From contig DAIDHW010000003.1 of NCBI GenBank assembly GCA_027451865.1, positions 70,891-134,890 on the forward strand: a DNA stretch of 64,000 nt, read 5' to 3'. Position numbers and translations under genes: made by a program. Below are positions 47,701 through 55,725 of this stretch, one piece after another (within the stretch, counting starts at the first letter, position 1; each line of letters starts with the position of its first letter). The stretch comes from Leptolyngbyaceae cyanobacterium clean351. Lineage in GTDB: Bacteria > Cyanobacteriota > Cyanobacteriia > DAIDHW01. The notes beneath the pieces were generated by a model that worked only from the letters and a program-made list of their open reading frames with translations, was not told the DNA's origin and did no database searches.

Positions 47701-48480
47701 ATGCTAAATTTGACCGGTAAAAATGCCCTCGTGACGGGCATCGCTAATAATCGCTCCATTGCTTGGGGGATTGCCCAACAACTACACCAGGCTGGAGCAA
47801 ACTTGGGGGTTACCTATCTGCCTGACGAGCGGGGCCGCTACGAAAAGAAGGTTGCCGAATTAGTAGAACCCCTGCAACCCTCCCTGTTTTTACCCTGTGA
47901 TGTCCAAGATGATGCTCAGGTTGAAGGGCTAACGGCGGCAATCGGCCAGCGTTGGGAGCGGGTAGACATCCTTATTCACTGTCTTGCCTACGCTGACCGG
48001 GAAGACCTAACCGGGGATTTCAGTGCCACTTCCCGCCCGGGTTACCTCAAGGCGATTAATGTCAGCGCCTTTTCTCTAGTGCATTTGACCCGAGTCATTC
48101 GCCCTCTAATGACCGAGGGGGGCAGCATTCTTACCCTCACCTACCTCGGGGGAGTACGAGTAATCCCGAATTACAACGTGATGGGCATTGCCAAGGCGGC
48201 CCTGGAAATGAACGTCCGTTATCTGGCAGCGGAACTCGGCCCCCAAAACATCCGCGTCAATGCTATTTCCGCCGGCCCCATCCGGACCCTTGCCTCCTCT
48301 GCTGTAGGTGGGATCCTAGATATGATTCACCACGTGGAAACCAGTGCCCCTCTACGCCGCACCGTCACGCAAACGGAAGTGGGGAATACGGCCGCTTTTT
48401 TGAGCAGTGACCTGGCTAGTGGCATCACCGGCCAGATCATCTACGTTGACGCGGGCTATGAGATCATGGGTATGGGATGA
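47701..48480 (+). CDS. fabI: Enoyl-[acyl-carrier-protein] reductase FabI
   Basis: A protein of about 259 aa starting MLNLTGKNALVTGIANNRSI at ATG 47701. It is an SDR-fold enzyme with the FabI glycine pattern, CLAYADREDLTGDFS, the active-site Tyr and Lys in YNVMGIAKAALE (Tyr-X6-Lys), and ISAGPIRTLASS with GYEIMGM at the end. It performs the NAD(P)H-dependent last step of each fatty-acid elongation cycle. It is divergent from ntcA. Confidence 0.96.
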   Translation: MLNLTGKNALVTGIANNRSIAWGIAQQLHQAGANLGVTYLPDERGRYEKKVAELVEPLQPSLFLPCDVQDDAQVEGLTAAIGQRWERVDILIHCLAYADREDLTGDFSATSRPGYLKAINVSAFSLVHLTRVIRPLMTEGGSILTLTYLGGVRVIPNYNVMGIAKAALEMNVRYLAAELGPQNIRVNAISAGPIRTLASSAVGGILDMIHHVETSAPLRRTVTQTEVGNTAAFLSSDLASGITGQIIYVDAGYEIMGMG

Positions 48481-48483
48481 GCC

Positions 48484-49779
48484 CTAGATGCTCAATCGCT
48501 GGTAAATTTCCTCCAGATGCTGCAGGTGGTACTGGGGGTCGAAGCAATGGGCAAGCTCAGCTGGGGAGAGGAGGGCGCTAACCTGGGGGTCTTGACTAAC
48601 TAGGTGGCGAAAGTTTCCTTCAGGTTGGTTCCAGGCCTGATGGGCACAGGCTTGCACCACCTGGTAGGCCGCTTCCCGACTCATCCCCTTATCTACCAAG
48701 GCCAACAGGACCTGCTGACTAAACACTACCCCGCCGTAAACCTGCAGATTGCGGCGCATATTTTGCGGGTAAACGAGGAGATGTTTGACCAGGTCGGTGA
48801 TTTCTACCACCATGAAGTGGGTGAGGATGGAAGCGTCCGGCAGGGCCATTCGCTCCACAGAACTGTGGGAGATGTCTCGCTCATGCCAAAGAGCTAGGTT
48901 TTCCAAAGCTGCCCCGGCGTAGGCCCGGATCAGTCGCGCCAAGCCCGTCAGCCGCTCAGAGCGAATGGGGTTGCGCTTGTGGGGCATGGCGGAGGAGCCC
49001 TTCTGACCGGGACTAAAAAACTCCTCTACCTCTAGAACATCTGTGCGCTGAAGGTTGCGAATCTCGACCGCGAACCGTTCAATCGAAGCTGCGAGCAGGG
49101 CCAGGGTCTGGAGGTACTCGGCGTGGCGGTCCCGGGAAATTACTTGGGTGGAAGCGGTGTCCGGTACTAGCCCCAAGGCCTGGCAGGCGAGAGCTTCGAC
49201 CCGCGGAGAGACATTGGCGTAGGTACCCACTGCCCCCGATATTTTGCCCACTGCCACCTGGGACCTCAGCCGGACTAGGCGCTCCCGGTGCCGCAGGACT
49301 TCCGCCAACCACCCGGCCAACTTAAACCCAAAGGTGATGGGTTCCCCGTGTACCCCGTGGGAGCGGCCAATCATCACTGTTTGCCGATGCTCCTGGGCTC
49401 GGTAGCGAATCGCCTGACTGAGAGTTTCTACCTCTTGCAGCAGCAGGTCGACGCTCGCTACTAGTTGGAGAGCTAAAGCCGTATCCAGGACATCGGAACT
49501 GGTAAGGCCCCGATGGATGTAGCGGCCGGCCGGCCCAACCCGCTCGTTAACGTTAGTTAGAAAAGCGATCACATCGTGACGCACCTGGGCTTCTAACTCC
49601 CGGATTCGCTCAGGGTCAAAGGCAGCTTGGGTTTTGATTGCGGTTAAGGCCTCCGGGGGAATTTCTCCCAGGTCAGCCTGGACCTGACAGACGGCTAGCT
49701 CCACACGCAACCAGGCTTGGTACTTAGCGGTCTCGGTCCACAGATTGCCCATGGCGGGCAGGGTATAGCGGTCAATCAA
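48484..49779 (-). CDS. purB: Adenylosuccinate lyase
   Basis: This 431-aa protein starts at TTG 49779 with MIDRYTLPAMGNLWTETAKY, aligning with the usual PurB N-terminus. The fumarase/aspartase signature is GSSAMPHKRNP; the catalytic His is in GRSHGVHGEPITFG and SSDVLDTALALQL is present. It cleaves SAICAR and adenylosuccinate in purine synthesis. It is convergent with fabI, with 3 nt between stops. It is the last housekeeping gene before the second accessory region. Confidence 0.97.
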   Translation of the reverse strand: MIDRYTLPAMGNLWTETAKYQAWLRVELAVCQVQADLGEIPPEALTAIKTQAAFDPERIRELEAQVRHDVIAFLTNVNERVGPAGRYIHRGLTSSDVLDTALALQLVASVDLLLQEVETLSQAIRYRAQEHRQTVMIGRSHGVHGEPITFGFKLAGWLAEVLRHRERLVRLRSQVAVGKISGAVGTYANVSPRVEALACQALGLVPDTASTQVISRDRHAEYLQTLALLAASIERFAVEIRNLQRTDVLEVEEFFSPGQKGSSAMPHKRNPIRSERLTGLARLIRAYAGAALENLALWHERDISHSSVERMALPDASILTHFMVVEITDLVKHLLVYPQNMRRNLQVYGGVVFSQQVLLALVDKGMSREAAYQVVQACAHQAWNQPEGNFRHLVSQDPQVSALLSPAELAHCFDPQYHLQHLEEIYQRLSI

Positions 49780-49887
49780 GGGGTTGGGCCCATGGGGGTC
49801 ATTGTTAATATTCTAGAGCATCCCTGGGACCCCCTTGAATATTTCCCTTTTGGTCACCTAGGATAGGGTCAAACTCGGAGGTGTAAG

Positions 49888-50136
49888 GTGGTTATTTATC
49901 TTGGGTCCTTGATGGGTTCCCTAGCCGGCTCCTTGGTTGGGTCGGTGGTGGGCTCCGTGGCGGGAGAGGTGGCGGCCCTGGCCACAGGTCTGGTTCTGCT
50001 GCCGCTGGTGGGGTCCCTAGTGGGCTCTTTAGTGGGCTCCCTAGCCGGGTTTGTGCTCGGGTCTGAGGTAGACCAGTGGTGGGAGCGGCAACGGTTTGCG
50101 GGACCAGGCTACCCGATGAGGTCAGCGGCGGTTTGA
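49888..50136 (+). CDS. Glycine-zipper hydrophobic peptide
   Basis: This 82-aa protein starts at GTG 49888, preceded by a clear GGAGGTG. Residues 3-62 are a repeat of short Gly-Ser hydrophobic units (GSLMGSLAGSLVGSVVGSVAG, split by a Leu-rich stretch, then GSLVGSLVGSLAG), forming two glycine-zipper membrane helices in a likely hairpin; the tail is polar. Glycine-zipper proteins oligomerise in membranes and include pore formers and envelope stress proteins. I do not recognise a family. Its position next to the STAND locus allows an effector or toxin role, but this is inference. Confidence 0.65.
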   Translation: MVIYLGSLMGSLAGSLVGSVVGSVAGEVAALATGLVLLPLVGSLVGSLVGSLAGFVLGSEVDQWWERQRFAGPGYPMRSAAV

Positions 50137-50285
50137 TTGCCTCTGACTCTCCCTTCAAGCCGGAGGATGCCCACAGGCCAGCTGGATTTAACTGGGGGTT
50201 TCGGCGCAGTGCCTAGCTGCCCATTAGGTGGGTGTGTCTGCAAGCTAACTAGCTGACAGGAGGCCATGGGGTACGTGGTTTAGAT

Positions 50286-50313
50286 GGCGTTCCTCCCTAA
50301 CGCCCGGCTTTTT
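50286..50313 (+). terminator. Weak hairpin with T-run upstream of the 152-aa gene
   Basis: GGCGTT (50286-50291) pairs with AACGCC (50299-50304), followed by CGGC and TTTTT. It would end transcription from the glycine-zipper gene before the next gene. The rest of 50137-50368 shows no further gene. Confidence 0.35.
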
Positions 50314-50368
50314 GGCTTCATCGACGACCAGAACGTCCTGCGCTTCCGTTCACCAAGAAATCATCACC

Positions 50369-50827
50369 ATGTCCACATCCGGAATTCACCAATTCCACTC
50401 TGGCAGTGGAGACAATGTTGGCGGCGACAAGGTTGCGAGCGACAAAGTTATTAAGGCCCAAGGCGATTCCTTCACCTTTAATAATCAAGGGTCAACAATC
50501 GGTACCCAGATTGGCAAAGCAGAAGCCGGGAGTCACATCGAATCAACCCAGTATGTCACTCCGGCCAATCCAGAGCATCTACAAGAAATTCTGAAGCAGC
50601 TTGCAGTCATTCGTGAGAACTTACAGAGCATTCCACCAGAAGATCAGGAGGTTGTCACCGATGGCCTGGAGGTCATCGAAGCGGAGGCTCAATCTCCAAC
50701 TAAAACCAGCAAACTTAAGACGGCTTTCTTGGCGATATGGGGCGTCACCAAAGATGTTGCCACTGTTGCTAATGCAGTCACAGCTCTAGCTGAACGGTTC
50801 GGCTTTTTTAACCTGCTTAATCGTTAG
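50369..50827 (+). CDS. Small protein sharing its N-terminal module with the adjacent STAND protein
   Basis: A 152-aa protein starting MSTSGIHQFHSGSGDNVGG. Residues about 10-56 form a module (HSGSGD, AQGDSFTFNN, IGTQIGKAEAGSH) that recurs at the start of the convergent NB-ARC/TPR protein. Next comes a charged helical middle (PEHLQEILKQLAVIRENL, about residues 66-83), then a C-terminal mostly hydrophobic or amphipathic helix pair (KTAFLAIWGVTKDVATVANAV). I infer an adaptor or effector that pairs with the STAND protein through the common module, with the C-terminus possibly membrane-active. The DNA is less GC-rich than its neighbours. A longer frame from TTG 50312 lacks similarity. Confidence 0.75.
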   Translation: MSTSGIHQFHSGSGDNVGGDKVASDKVIKAQGDSFTFNNQGSTIGTQIGKAEAGSHIESTQYVTPANPEHLQEILKQLAVIRENLQSIPPEDQEVVTDGLEVIEAEAQSPTKTSKLKTAFLAIWGVTKDVATVANAVTALAERFGFFNLLNR

Positions 50828-50917
50828 CACCACAAACGGCTCGTACTATAAGCGGCGACGATTGGATGTCTTGGTAGTAGCCCTGGCTGCCCTCCCAGTC
50901 TCCTACAGCCCCTGAAA

Positions 50918-53152
50918 TTACCCTTCGGTATCTCTACTTCCCTGAATTTCAGCTAGTATCTGCTGGGTCAGTGGGTGATTAGACGGCACTGATGCTTGCC
51001 CTGCTTCTACAACTTGGCGAATGAGAAGCAGGAAGTTGTCTAGTCCTCTTTTCGTGGAGGGATGGTCTTGTCCTAGGCTTTGAGTCCAGATTTCGATTGC
51101 CCGGACTTACGGAGGTTCTGCTTCCTCGTAGCGGCCCATTGATGCGTACAACCCCGCCAGATTGTTGAGACTGGTAGCTGTGTGAGGATGACTCTCTCTT
51201 AACACCCCCTCGCAGATCGCCAGGGACCGCTGACACAAGGGCAACGCTTCCTTGTGGCGGCCCACGCTATAGTACAGCAACGCCAGGTTGTTGAGACTGG
51301 TAGCTGTGTGAGGATGACTCTCTCCTAAAACTCTCTCACGGATTGCTAGGGACCGCTGATACAAGGGCAACGCCTCCTCATAACGACCCATGCTGTAGTA
51401 CAACCCCGCCAGATTGTTGAAACTGGCAGCTGTGTCAGAATGACTCTCTCCTAACTTCCTCTCGTGGATCTCCAGGGACCGCTGACACAAGGGCAACGCT
51501 TCCTCGTAGCGGCCCATTGCACGATACAGTTCCGCTAGATTGCCGAGACTGGTAGCTGTGTGAGGATGACTCTCTCCTAACTCCCTCTCCCGGATCTCTA
51601 GGGACCGCTGACACAAGGGCAGCGCCTCCTCGTAGCGGCCCATTGATGAGTACAACAACGCCAGATTGTTGAGACTGGTAGCTGTGTCAGGATGACTCTC
51701 TCCAAAACGCTCCTGAGCCATCTCCAGGCAAGCCTGACACCACCCTTGGGCCTCTTGCCAACGATTTTGTCCTGCGGCCATCCGTCCCAGGGCAATGAAA
51801 GGCCAAACGGCATCCTCATCCGCTAGCAACGCCGTCAACCCTTCAGCCACAATCTCCCAATGCCCGACTGCACCTTGCACCTTTGCCAAATCCGAGAGGG
51901 TCACAGAATCAGGCACAGTCTGCGCCACCGCGGTCATAGCCACGGCCATGCCCCGCCTGCGGGCCTCTGACTGGGCACTTAACTCCCCGTCTAACTTCGC
52001 GGCCAAAAACTCTCGGATCAGGGTGTGCAGCAAATACTGACCCCCTGGGAATGACGCCAAGGACCACTGCAATAACTCTGATTCGGCTGCTTCTAGTTGT
52101 TCGCTCTCCCAATCGGGCAGACTTGCTACTACCCAATCCCTAGCTACTGGAGATAGGGCAAATACACTTAGTAACCCCCCTAACTGCCGTGCATGTGAGG
52201 ATAACTGTTGCCAGCTCAACTCAAACGCAGCTTCCAGGTTAAGCTGGTAGTTCATCTCCTCGGGTACGTCTTGAACAGCCTTTGCTCGCAGTTTTTGGGC
52301 TTGCAAACGCTTCAGGAGTGCAGCTAACGGGAGGCTGGGACGGCTCCTCAAGTGTCGGCCAATCAACTCAATCCCTAAGGGTAATCGGCCCACCCATGCA
52401 CACAGCTTTGAGGCTACTTGGGCGGCGGCCTTGATACGCTGGTCGTCGTCACCCACCAATACCCGCAATAATTCCAGGGCTGCTTCAGGGGATAAGACTT
52501 CCAGGTCTAACCGTTGCACCGGTGGCTGCAACTTTGCCCTGGTTGTCAGCAATACTCGATATCTAGGGTCCTGGGGCAAGAGCGGTTTCACTTCTCGGTA
52601 CTCAGTCACGTCGTCGCAGACTAGTAATCGTTGACCTTGGGGTAAGGCTTTCAACCACTGATTGAAATACCATTGCACCTTCAGTTCATCAGTGGTGAAA
52701 GTATCGGGGGCTGGGGGTAACTCCATTTGTGTCCCATAGTCCAGGATTTGACCTACCCAATTACCTGGAGCCATCCACCAAATCCCTGCGGGGTAATCGG
52801 TTTGGTGTTGGTGAGCATACTGCCATGCCAGTTCGGTCTTGCCGATGCCCCCCATGCCCGCAGCTGCGGCTATTGCTGCTTGCTCGCTTTGGGTCAGTAA
52901 TTGATGCAGGTTTTGGAGATCGGTTTCCCGGCCCACGAAGGTCCGGGAGCCTACACCAGGCCCATAGAAGTAGGGAGGGGTGATCTGGGGCGGAGGAGGG
53001 GATTCATGATAGTGGAAGTGACTTCCAAGTTCTGCTTTGCCAATCTGGAAGCCGATATTTGCCTTTGGATTATTAATGGTGACAGAATCGCCTTGGGCCC
53101 CGGCATCTTTGTCCCCACTGCCAGAGTGGGATTGTCCCCCATTCTCAGCCAT
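50918..53152 (-). pseudogene. NB-ARC/TPR STAND NTPase, interrupted by an in-frame stop near the 3' end
   Basis: The intact part (53152-51107, 681 codons) has: the shared N-terminal module (HSGSGD, AQGDSVTINN, IGFQIGKAELGSH, about residues 9-47); an NB-ARC domain with GPGVGSRTFVGRETDL, P-loop GMGGIGKTELA, Walker B RLLVCDDV, RVLLTTR and LPLGIELIG; a winged-helix-like segment; and five near-identical 42-residue TPRs of kinesin-light-chain type. TAA at 51109-51107 follows EEAEPP where family members have a Tyr. The same frame then stays open for 62 codons with typical C-terminal sequence (VRAIEIWTQSLGQDHPST, HPLTQQILAEIQ) to TAA 50918. STAND NTPases of this type act as immune sensors. The truncated protein could still be active. 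Confidence 0.8.
51119..51740 (-). repeat. Tandem 126-bp TPR-coding repeats
   Basis: Five units repeat with an exact 126-bp period: the word CTGG(T/C)AGCTGTGT recurs at 51171, 51297, 51423, 51549 and 51675. Long stretches are identical between units, far more than needed to keep the protein sequence. They code for 42-residue TPRs with NNLA.LY..MGRYEEALPL. Unit number probably changes by unequal recombination. Confidence 0.9.
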
Positions 53153-53244
53153 CACCCACCTCTTCTAGGCTGCTTTTAGTCTACAACCCCAAGGTCTTAC
53201 TGGGGGACTAAAGGAGTCTAGGGCTCCTGTCAACTGAATCTAGG

Positions 53245-53378
53245 TTTGCAACCATGTCCCTGCAGCCAGTCAAGAGCATCTACAAGAAACTTTGAGGCTA
53301 CTCAGAGCTAGAAGTATCGAAAGAAACCTTAAGGCAGAAAAGAAGAGGGACAAGAAAGAGCGTTTTACTCCCCACTAA
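53245..53378 (+). pseudogene. Degenerate fragment of a paralogue of the 152-aa protein
   Basis: In one frame this stretch reads NHVPAASQEHLQETLRLL then RARSIERNLKAEKKRDKKERF to TAA at 53376. The first part lines up with YVTPANPEHLQEILKQL of the 152-aa protein at 50369, including a run of identical bases around AGAGCATCTACAAGAAA. The frame is closed by TGA and TAG just upstream, and no N-terminal module or start is present. It is therefore a leftover of a second gene of this family on the other side of the STAND gene. The region 53153-53244 shows no other gene. Confidence 0.55.
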
Positions 53379-53480
53379 TCAAAAAATGGTGTCTGGTGCT
53401 ACCGTCGTTTCCGAATATTGTCAAATCTCTCTTGAGTCAACTGTCCAGGGCTTCAATTACATCGAGACGGAATCTTTTAA

Positions 53481-53727
53481 CAGCTTAACGTCCGCCACCG
53501 TTTAGGCCCCCAGGGCGTTGGCAAGCTCTTTGGCCGAGAAGAAAACATCACCAGCTACAACTTGGCCTGGTCGAACATGCTCCTGCACGGGGTCAAGGAT
53601 TCGGAGTTTGAAATTTTTCCGTGGGGATACCCTAGAGAATGACTGGGGACTTCCACGGGAACAAAACCCCGTCAAGATGCCCCACTTTGATGCTGCGGTG
53701 GCCAACCCCCCCTTTAGCTACCGCTAA
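53481..53727 (+). pseudogene. Type I restriction methyltransferase (HsdM) remnant, frameshifted
   Basis: Reading LFGREENITSYNLAWSNMLLHGVKDSEFEIF (53523 onward) and then, after a one-base shift near 53618, RGDTLENDWG and KMPHFDAAVANPPFSYR, this matches the catalytic part of HsdM N6-adenine methylases, including motif IV NPPF. It ends at TAA 53725 straight after SYR. Everything N-terminal of the cofactor-binding region and C-terminal of motif IV is missing, and hsdS and hsdR are absent. It is a dead fragment just before tRNA-Gly, a common insertion neighbourhood for mobile DNA. Confidence 0.75.
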
Positions 53728-53781
53728 ATTGGCCCCAGGGGGAACTGGCGGCGGGGATTCTTCCCTAGGGCCCGGTTATAG

Positions 53782-53787
53782 GTATAA
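53782..53787 (+). promoter_or_regulatory. -10 element for tRNA-Gly(CCC)
   Basis: A perfect TATAAT lies 23 nt upstream of the tRNA 5' end, in the right place for its promoter. No strong -35 is evident. Confidence 0.5.
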
Positions 53788-53810
53788 TAGGTTCCTGGGC
53801 CAAAAACCCT

Positions 53811-53882
53811 GCGGGTGTAGTTCAGTGGTAGAACGTCAGCTTCCCAAGCTGAATGTCATGGGTTCGAGTCCCATCATCCGCT
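53811..53882 (+). tRNA. tRNA-Gly (CCC)
   Basis: A 72-nt cloverleaf: acceptor GCGGGTG/CATCCGC, anticodon loop TTCCCAA (anticodon CCC), T-arm GGGTTCGAGTCCC, discriminator U. From 53883 to 54153 I see no gene. Confidence 0.92.
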
Positions 53883-54153
53883 CTGGCACATTTTGCCGAA
53901 GCTACCTAGGGCGGCGGTCTCCTCCAGACCCTGGCAGAGCCGGACTCCCGACCGGCCCGGTTTGGCATCACGGTCTCTACCGGCACTGCTGCGCCTTGGC
54001 GGACTAGTTAGAAGTTGGCGGTTTTAGTTCAGTCCCGGAGCGGGATTTAACCGGCCGCCGGGGGCAAATCAGGTAGGGGAAATATACCCTAAAGAGGGAG
54101 AATAGGACAGGTTATGCAGCCTGTGGCACCTCTTTAGGACTTTCACCCCCCCC

Positions 54154-55560
54154 ATGACCAACCCCCCCCGGACCCCCCTGACCCTGAGCACTAAGCTAGC
54201 CTTTGGCGCCGGTGACCTGGGCAGTGCCATGACCGCTAATATCCTTGCCTTTTTTTTGTTGGTATTTTTGACCAACACCGCTGGCCTTGACCCTGGCCTA
54301 GCGGGGAGTGTGCTGTTGATCAGCAAGATCTGGGATGGGGTGAGTGACCCGGTCATGGGATTTTTGAGTGACCAGACTCGCCATCCCTGGGGACGGCGCT
54401 ATCCCTGGATGATCTACGGGGCTGTACCCTTTGGGGTGTTTTTCTTTTTGCAGTGGTTGGTCCCCCCCCTGGGGACCTGGGGGCTATTCAGCTATTACGT
54501 TCTGATGGGACTTTTGTTTCACGCCTTCTATACCATTGTTAACCTCCCCTACACTGCCCTCACTCCCGAGTTGACCCAGGACTACCACGAACGGACTAAC
54601 CTAAATAGCTTCCGCTTTGCCTTCTCGATTGGCGGCAGCATCTTCAGCCTCCTGCTAGCCCAGGTGATATTTTCGATTGTGCAGGGTTCAGTCCAACGCT
54701 ATCTAGTCCTGGGAGCGGTTTGCGCCGTGATTTCGGTGCTGCCCTTGTTTTGGTGTGTGGCAGGTACTTGGCAGCGGACCAAGGCCCTAGGGAACCTAGG
54801 TCAGAATCAACAGGAGTCTCCCCCCTCCCCTATTCCCTTCCTAGAGCAGCTCAAGGTAGTGTTTAGCAACCGGCCCTTTTTATTTGTGATTGGGATCTAC
54901 CTTTGCTCTTGGTTTGCTGTCCAGGGCACGGCTGCCATCCTGCCGTTTTTCGTGGTCAACTGGATGGGGCTACCAGAAAAAGACTTTATTCAGGTGGCCT
55001 TGGCAGTTCAAATCCCTGCCCTGATGATGCTGTTCTTTTGGAGTGCCCTGAGCACTCGGGTAGGTAAGAAAGCAGTTTACTTTCTCGGGCTGTGCCTGTG
55101 GCTGATTGCCCAAACCGGCTTGCTGATTCTCCAACCCGGACAGGTGGGATTTATGTACGTCCTGGCGATCATCGCCGGCAGCGGGATCTCCACGGCCTAC
55201 CTGGTGCCTTGGTCCATGCTGCCGGACGTCATTGAGCTAGACGAGCTGCAAACCGGACAGCGGCGGGAGGGGTTATTCTACGCCTTCATCCTCCTGCTGC
55301 AAAAGATCGGCCTAGCCCTGGGCTTATTTTTAATTGGTCAGGTTTTGCAGATGGCAGGCTTTATCCATGGCCATCCAGGAGGCCCCCCGCCCCTTCAACC
55401 CGCCTCGGCTCTGCTGGCAATTCGGATAGCCATTGGTCCTATCCCCATGGTGGCCCTGGGCATCAGTCTGGTCCTGGCTTACTTTTATCCCATCACTCGC
55501 GAGTTTCACGCCCAGGTTCTCCTCCAGCTAGCCCGGCGGCGCCAGGAGAGTGCTCCCTAG
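54154..55560 (+). CDS. GPH-family (MFS_2) sugar:cation symporter
   Basis: This 468-aa protein with 12 predicted helices starts TLSTKLAFGAGDLGSAM, the usual GPH opening. It carries DPVMGFLSDQTRHPWGRRYPWM, the loop 2-3 motif of MelB-like symporters, and NLPYTALTPELTQDYHERTNLNSFR, the second conserved block, plus a C-terminal WSMLPDVIELDEL motif. Such proteins import glycosides coupled to sodium or protons, or in the MFS_2 branch lysophospholipids. The substrate is unknown. The ATG at 54154 lies behind a C-run. Confidence 0.88.
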   Translation: MTNPPRTPLTLSTKLAFGAGDLGSAMTANILAFFLLVFLTNTAGLDPGLAGSVLLISKIWDGVSDPVMGFLSDQTRHPWGRRYPWMIYGAVPFGVFFFLQWLVPPLGTWGLFSYYVLMGLLFHAFYTIVNLPYTALTPELTQDYHERTNLNSFRFAFSIGGSIFSLLLAQVIFSIVQGSVQRYLVLGAVCAVISVLPLFWCVAGTWQRTKALGNLGQNQQESPPSPIPFLEQLKVVFSNRPFLFVIGIYLCSWFAVQGTAAILPFFVVNWMGLPEKDFIQVALAVQIPALMMLFFWSALSTRVGKKAVYFLGLCLWLIAQTGLLILQPGQVGFMYVLAIIAGSGISTAYLVPWSMLPDVIELDELQTGQRREGLFYAFILLLQKIGLALGLFLIGQVLQMAGFIHGHPGGPPPLQPASALLAIRIAIGPIPMVALGISLVLAYFYPITREFHAQVLLQLARRRQESAP

Positions 55561-55592
55561 GTGTGCTAAGCTGAAAAAGCATTAGAGTTGTT

Positions 55593-55663
55593 GCGGACAT
55601 AGTTTAGTGGTAAAACCACAGTCTTCCAAACTGTAGTTGCGGGTTCGATTCCCGCTGTCCGCT
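55593..55663 (+). tRNA. tRNA-Gly (UCC)
   Basis: A 71-nt cloverleaf: acceptor GCGGACA/TGTCCGC with one wobble-free stem, anticodon loop CTTCCAA (anticodon UCC), T-arm CGGGTTCGATTCCCG, discriminator U. Confidence 0.95.
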
Positions 55664-55682
55664 TCCTTCACCCTCTAAAGAC

Positions 55683-55713
55683 CGAGGGGCCGGGTTTTTA
55701 GCCTGGCCTCTCG
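55683..55713. terminator. Hairpin between tRNA-Gly and acsF
   Basis: CGAGGGGCC (55683-55691) pairs with GGCCTCTCG (55705-55713) with one G-U pair, a 13-nt loop containing TTTTT, and no T-run outside the stem. It lies between convergent transcripts and may serve both. Confidence 0.4.
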
Positions 55714-55725
55714 AAGTTACCCCCC

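Noticed and set aside
51119..51740. Regular repeats that could suggest a CRISPR array
   Set aside because: The period is 126 bp with no unique spacers and every unit codes for a TPR in the same frame. No cas genes are present anywhere in the window.
53518..53727. 70-codon ORF taken as a new small gene
   Set aside because: Its second half is HsdM catalytic sequence and its first half is HsdM read in the wrong frame, so it is a frameshift product, not a gene.
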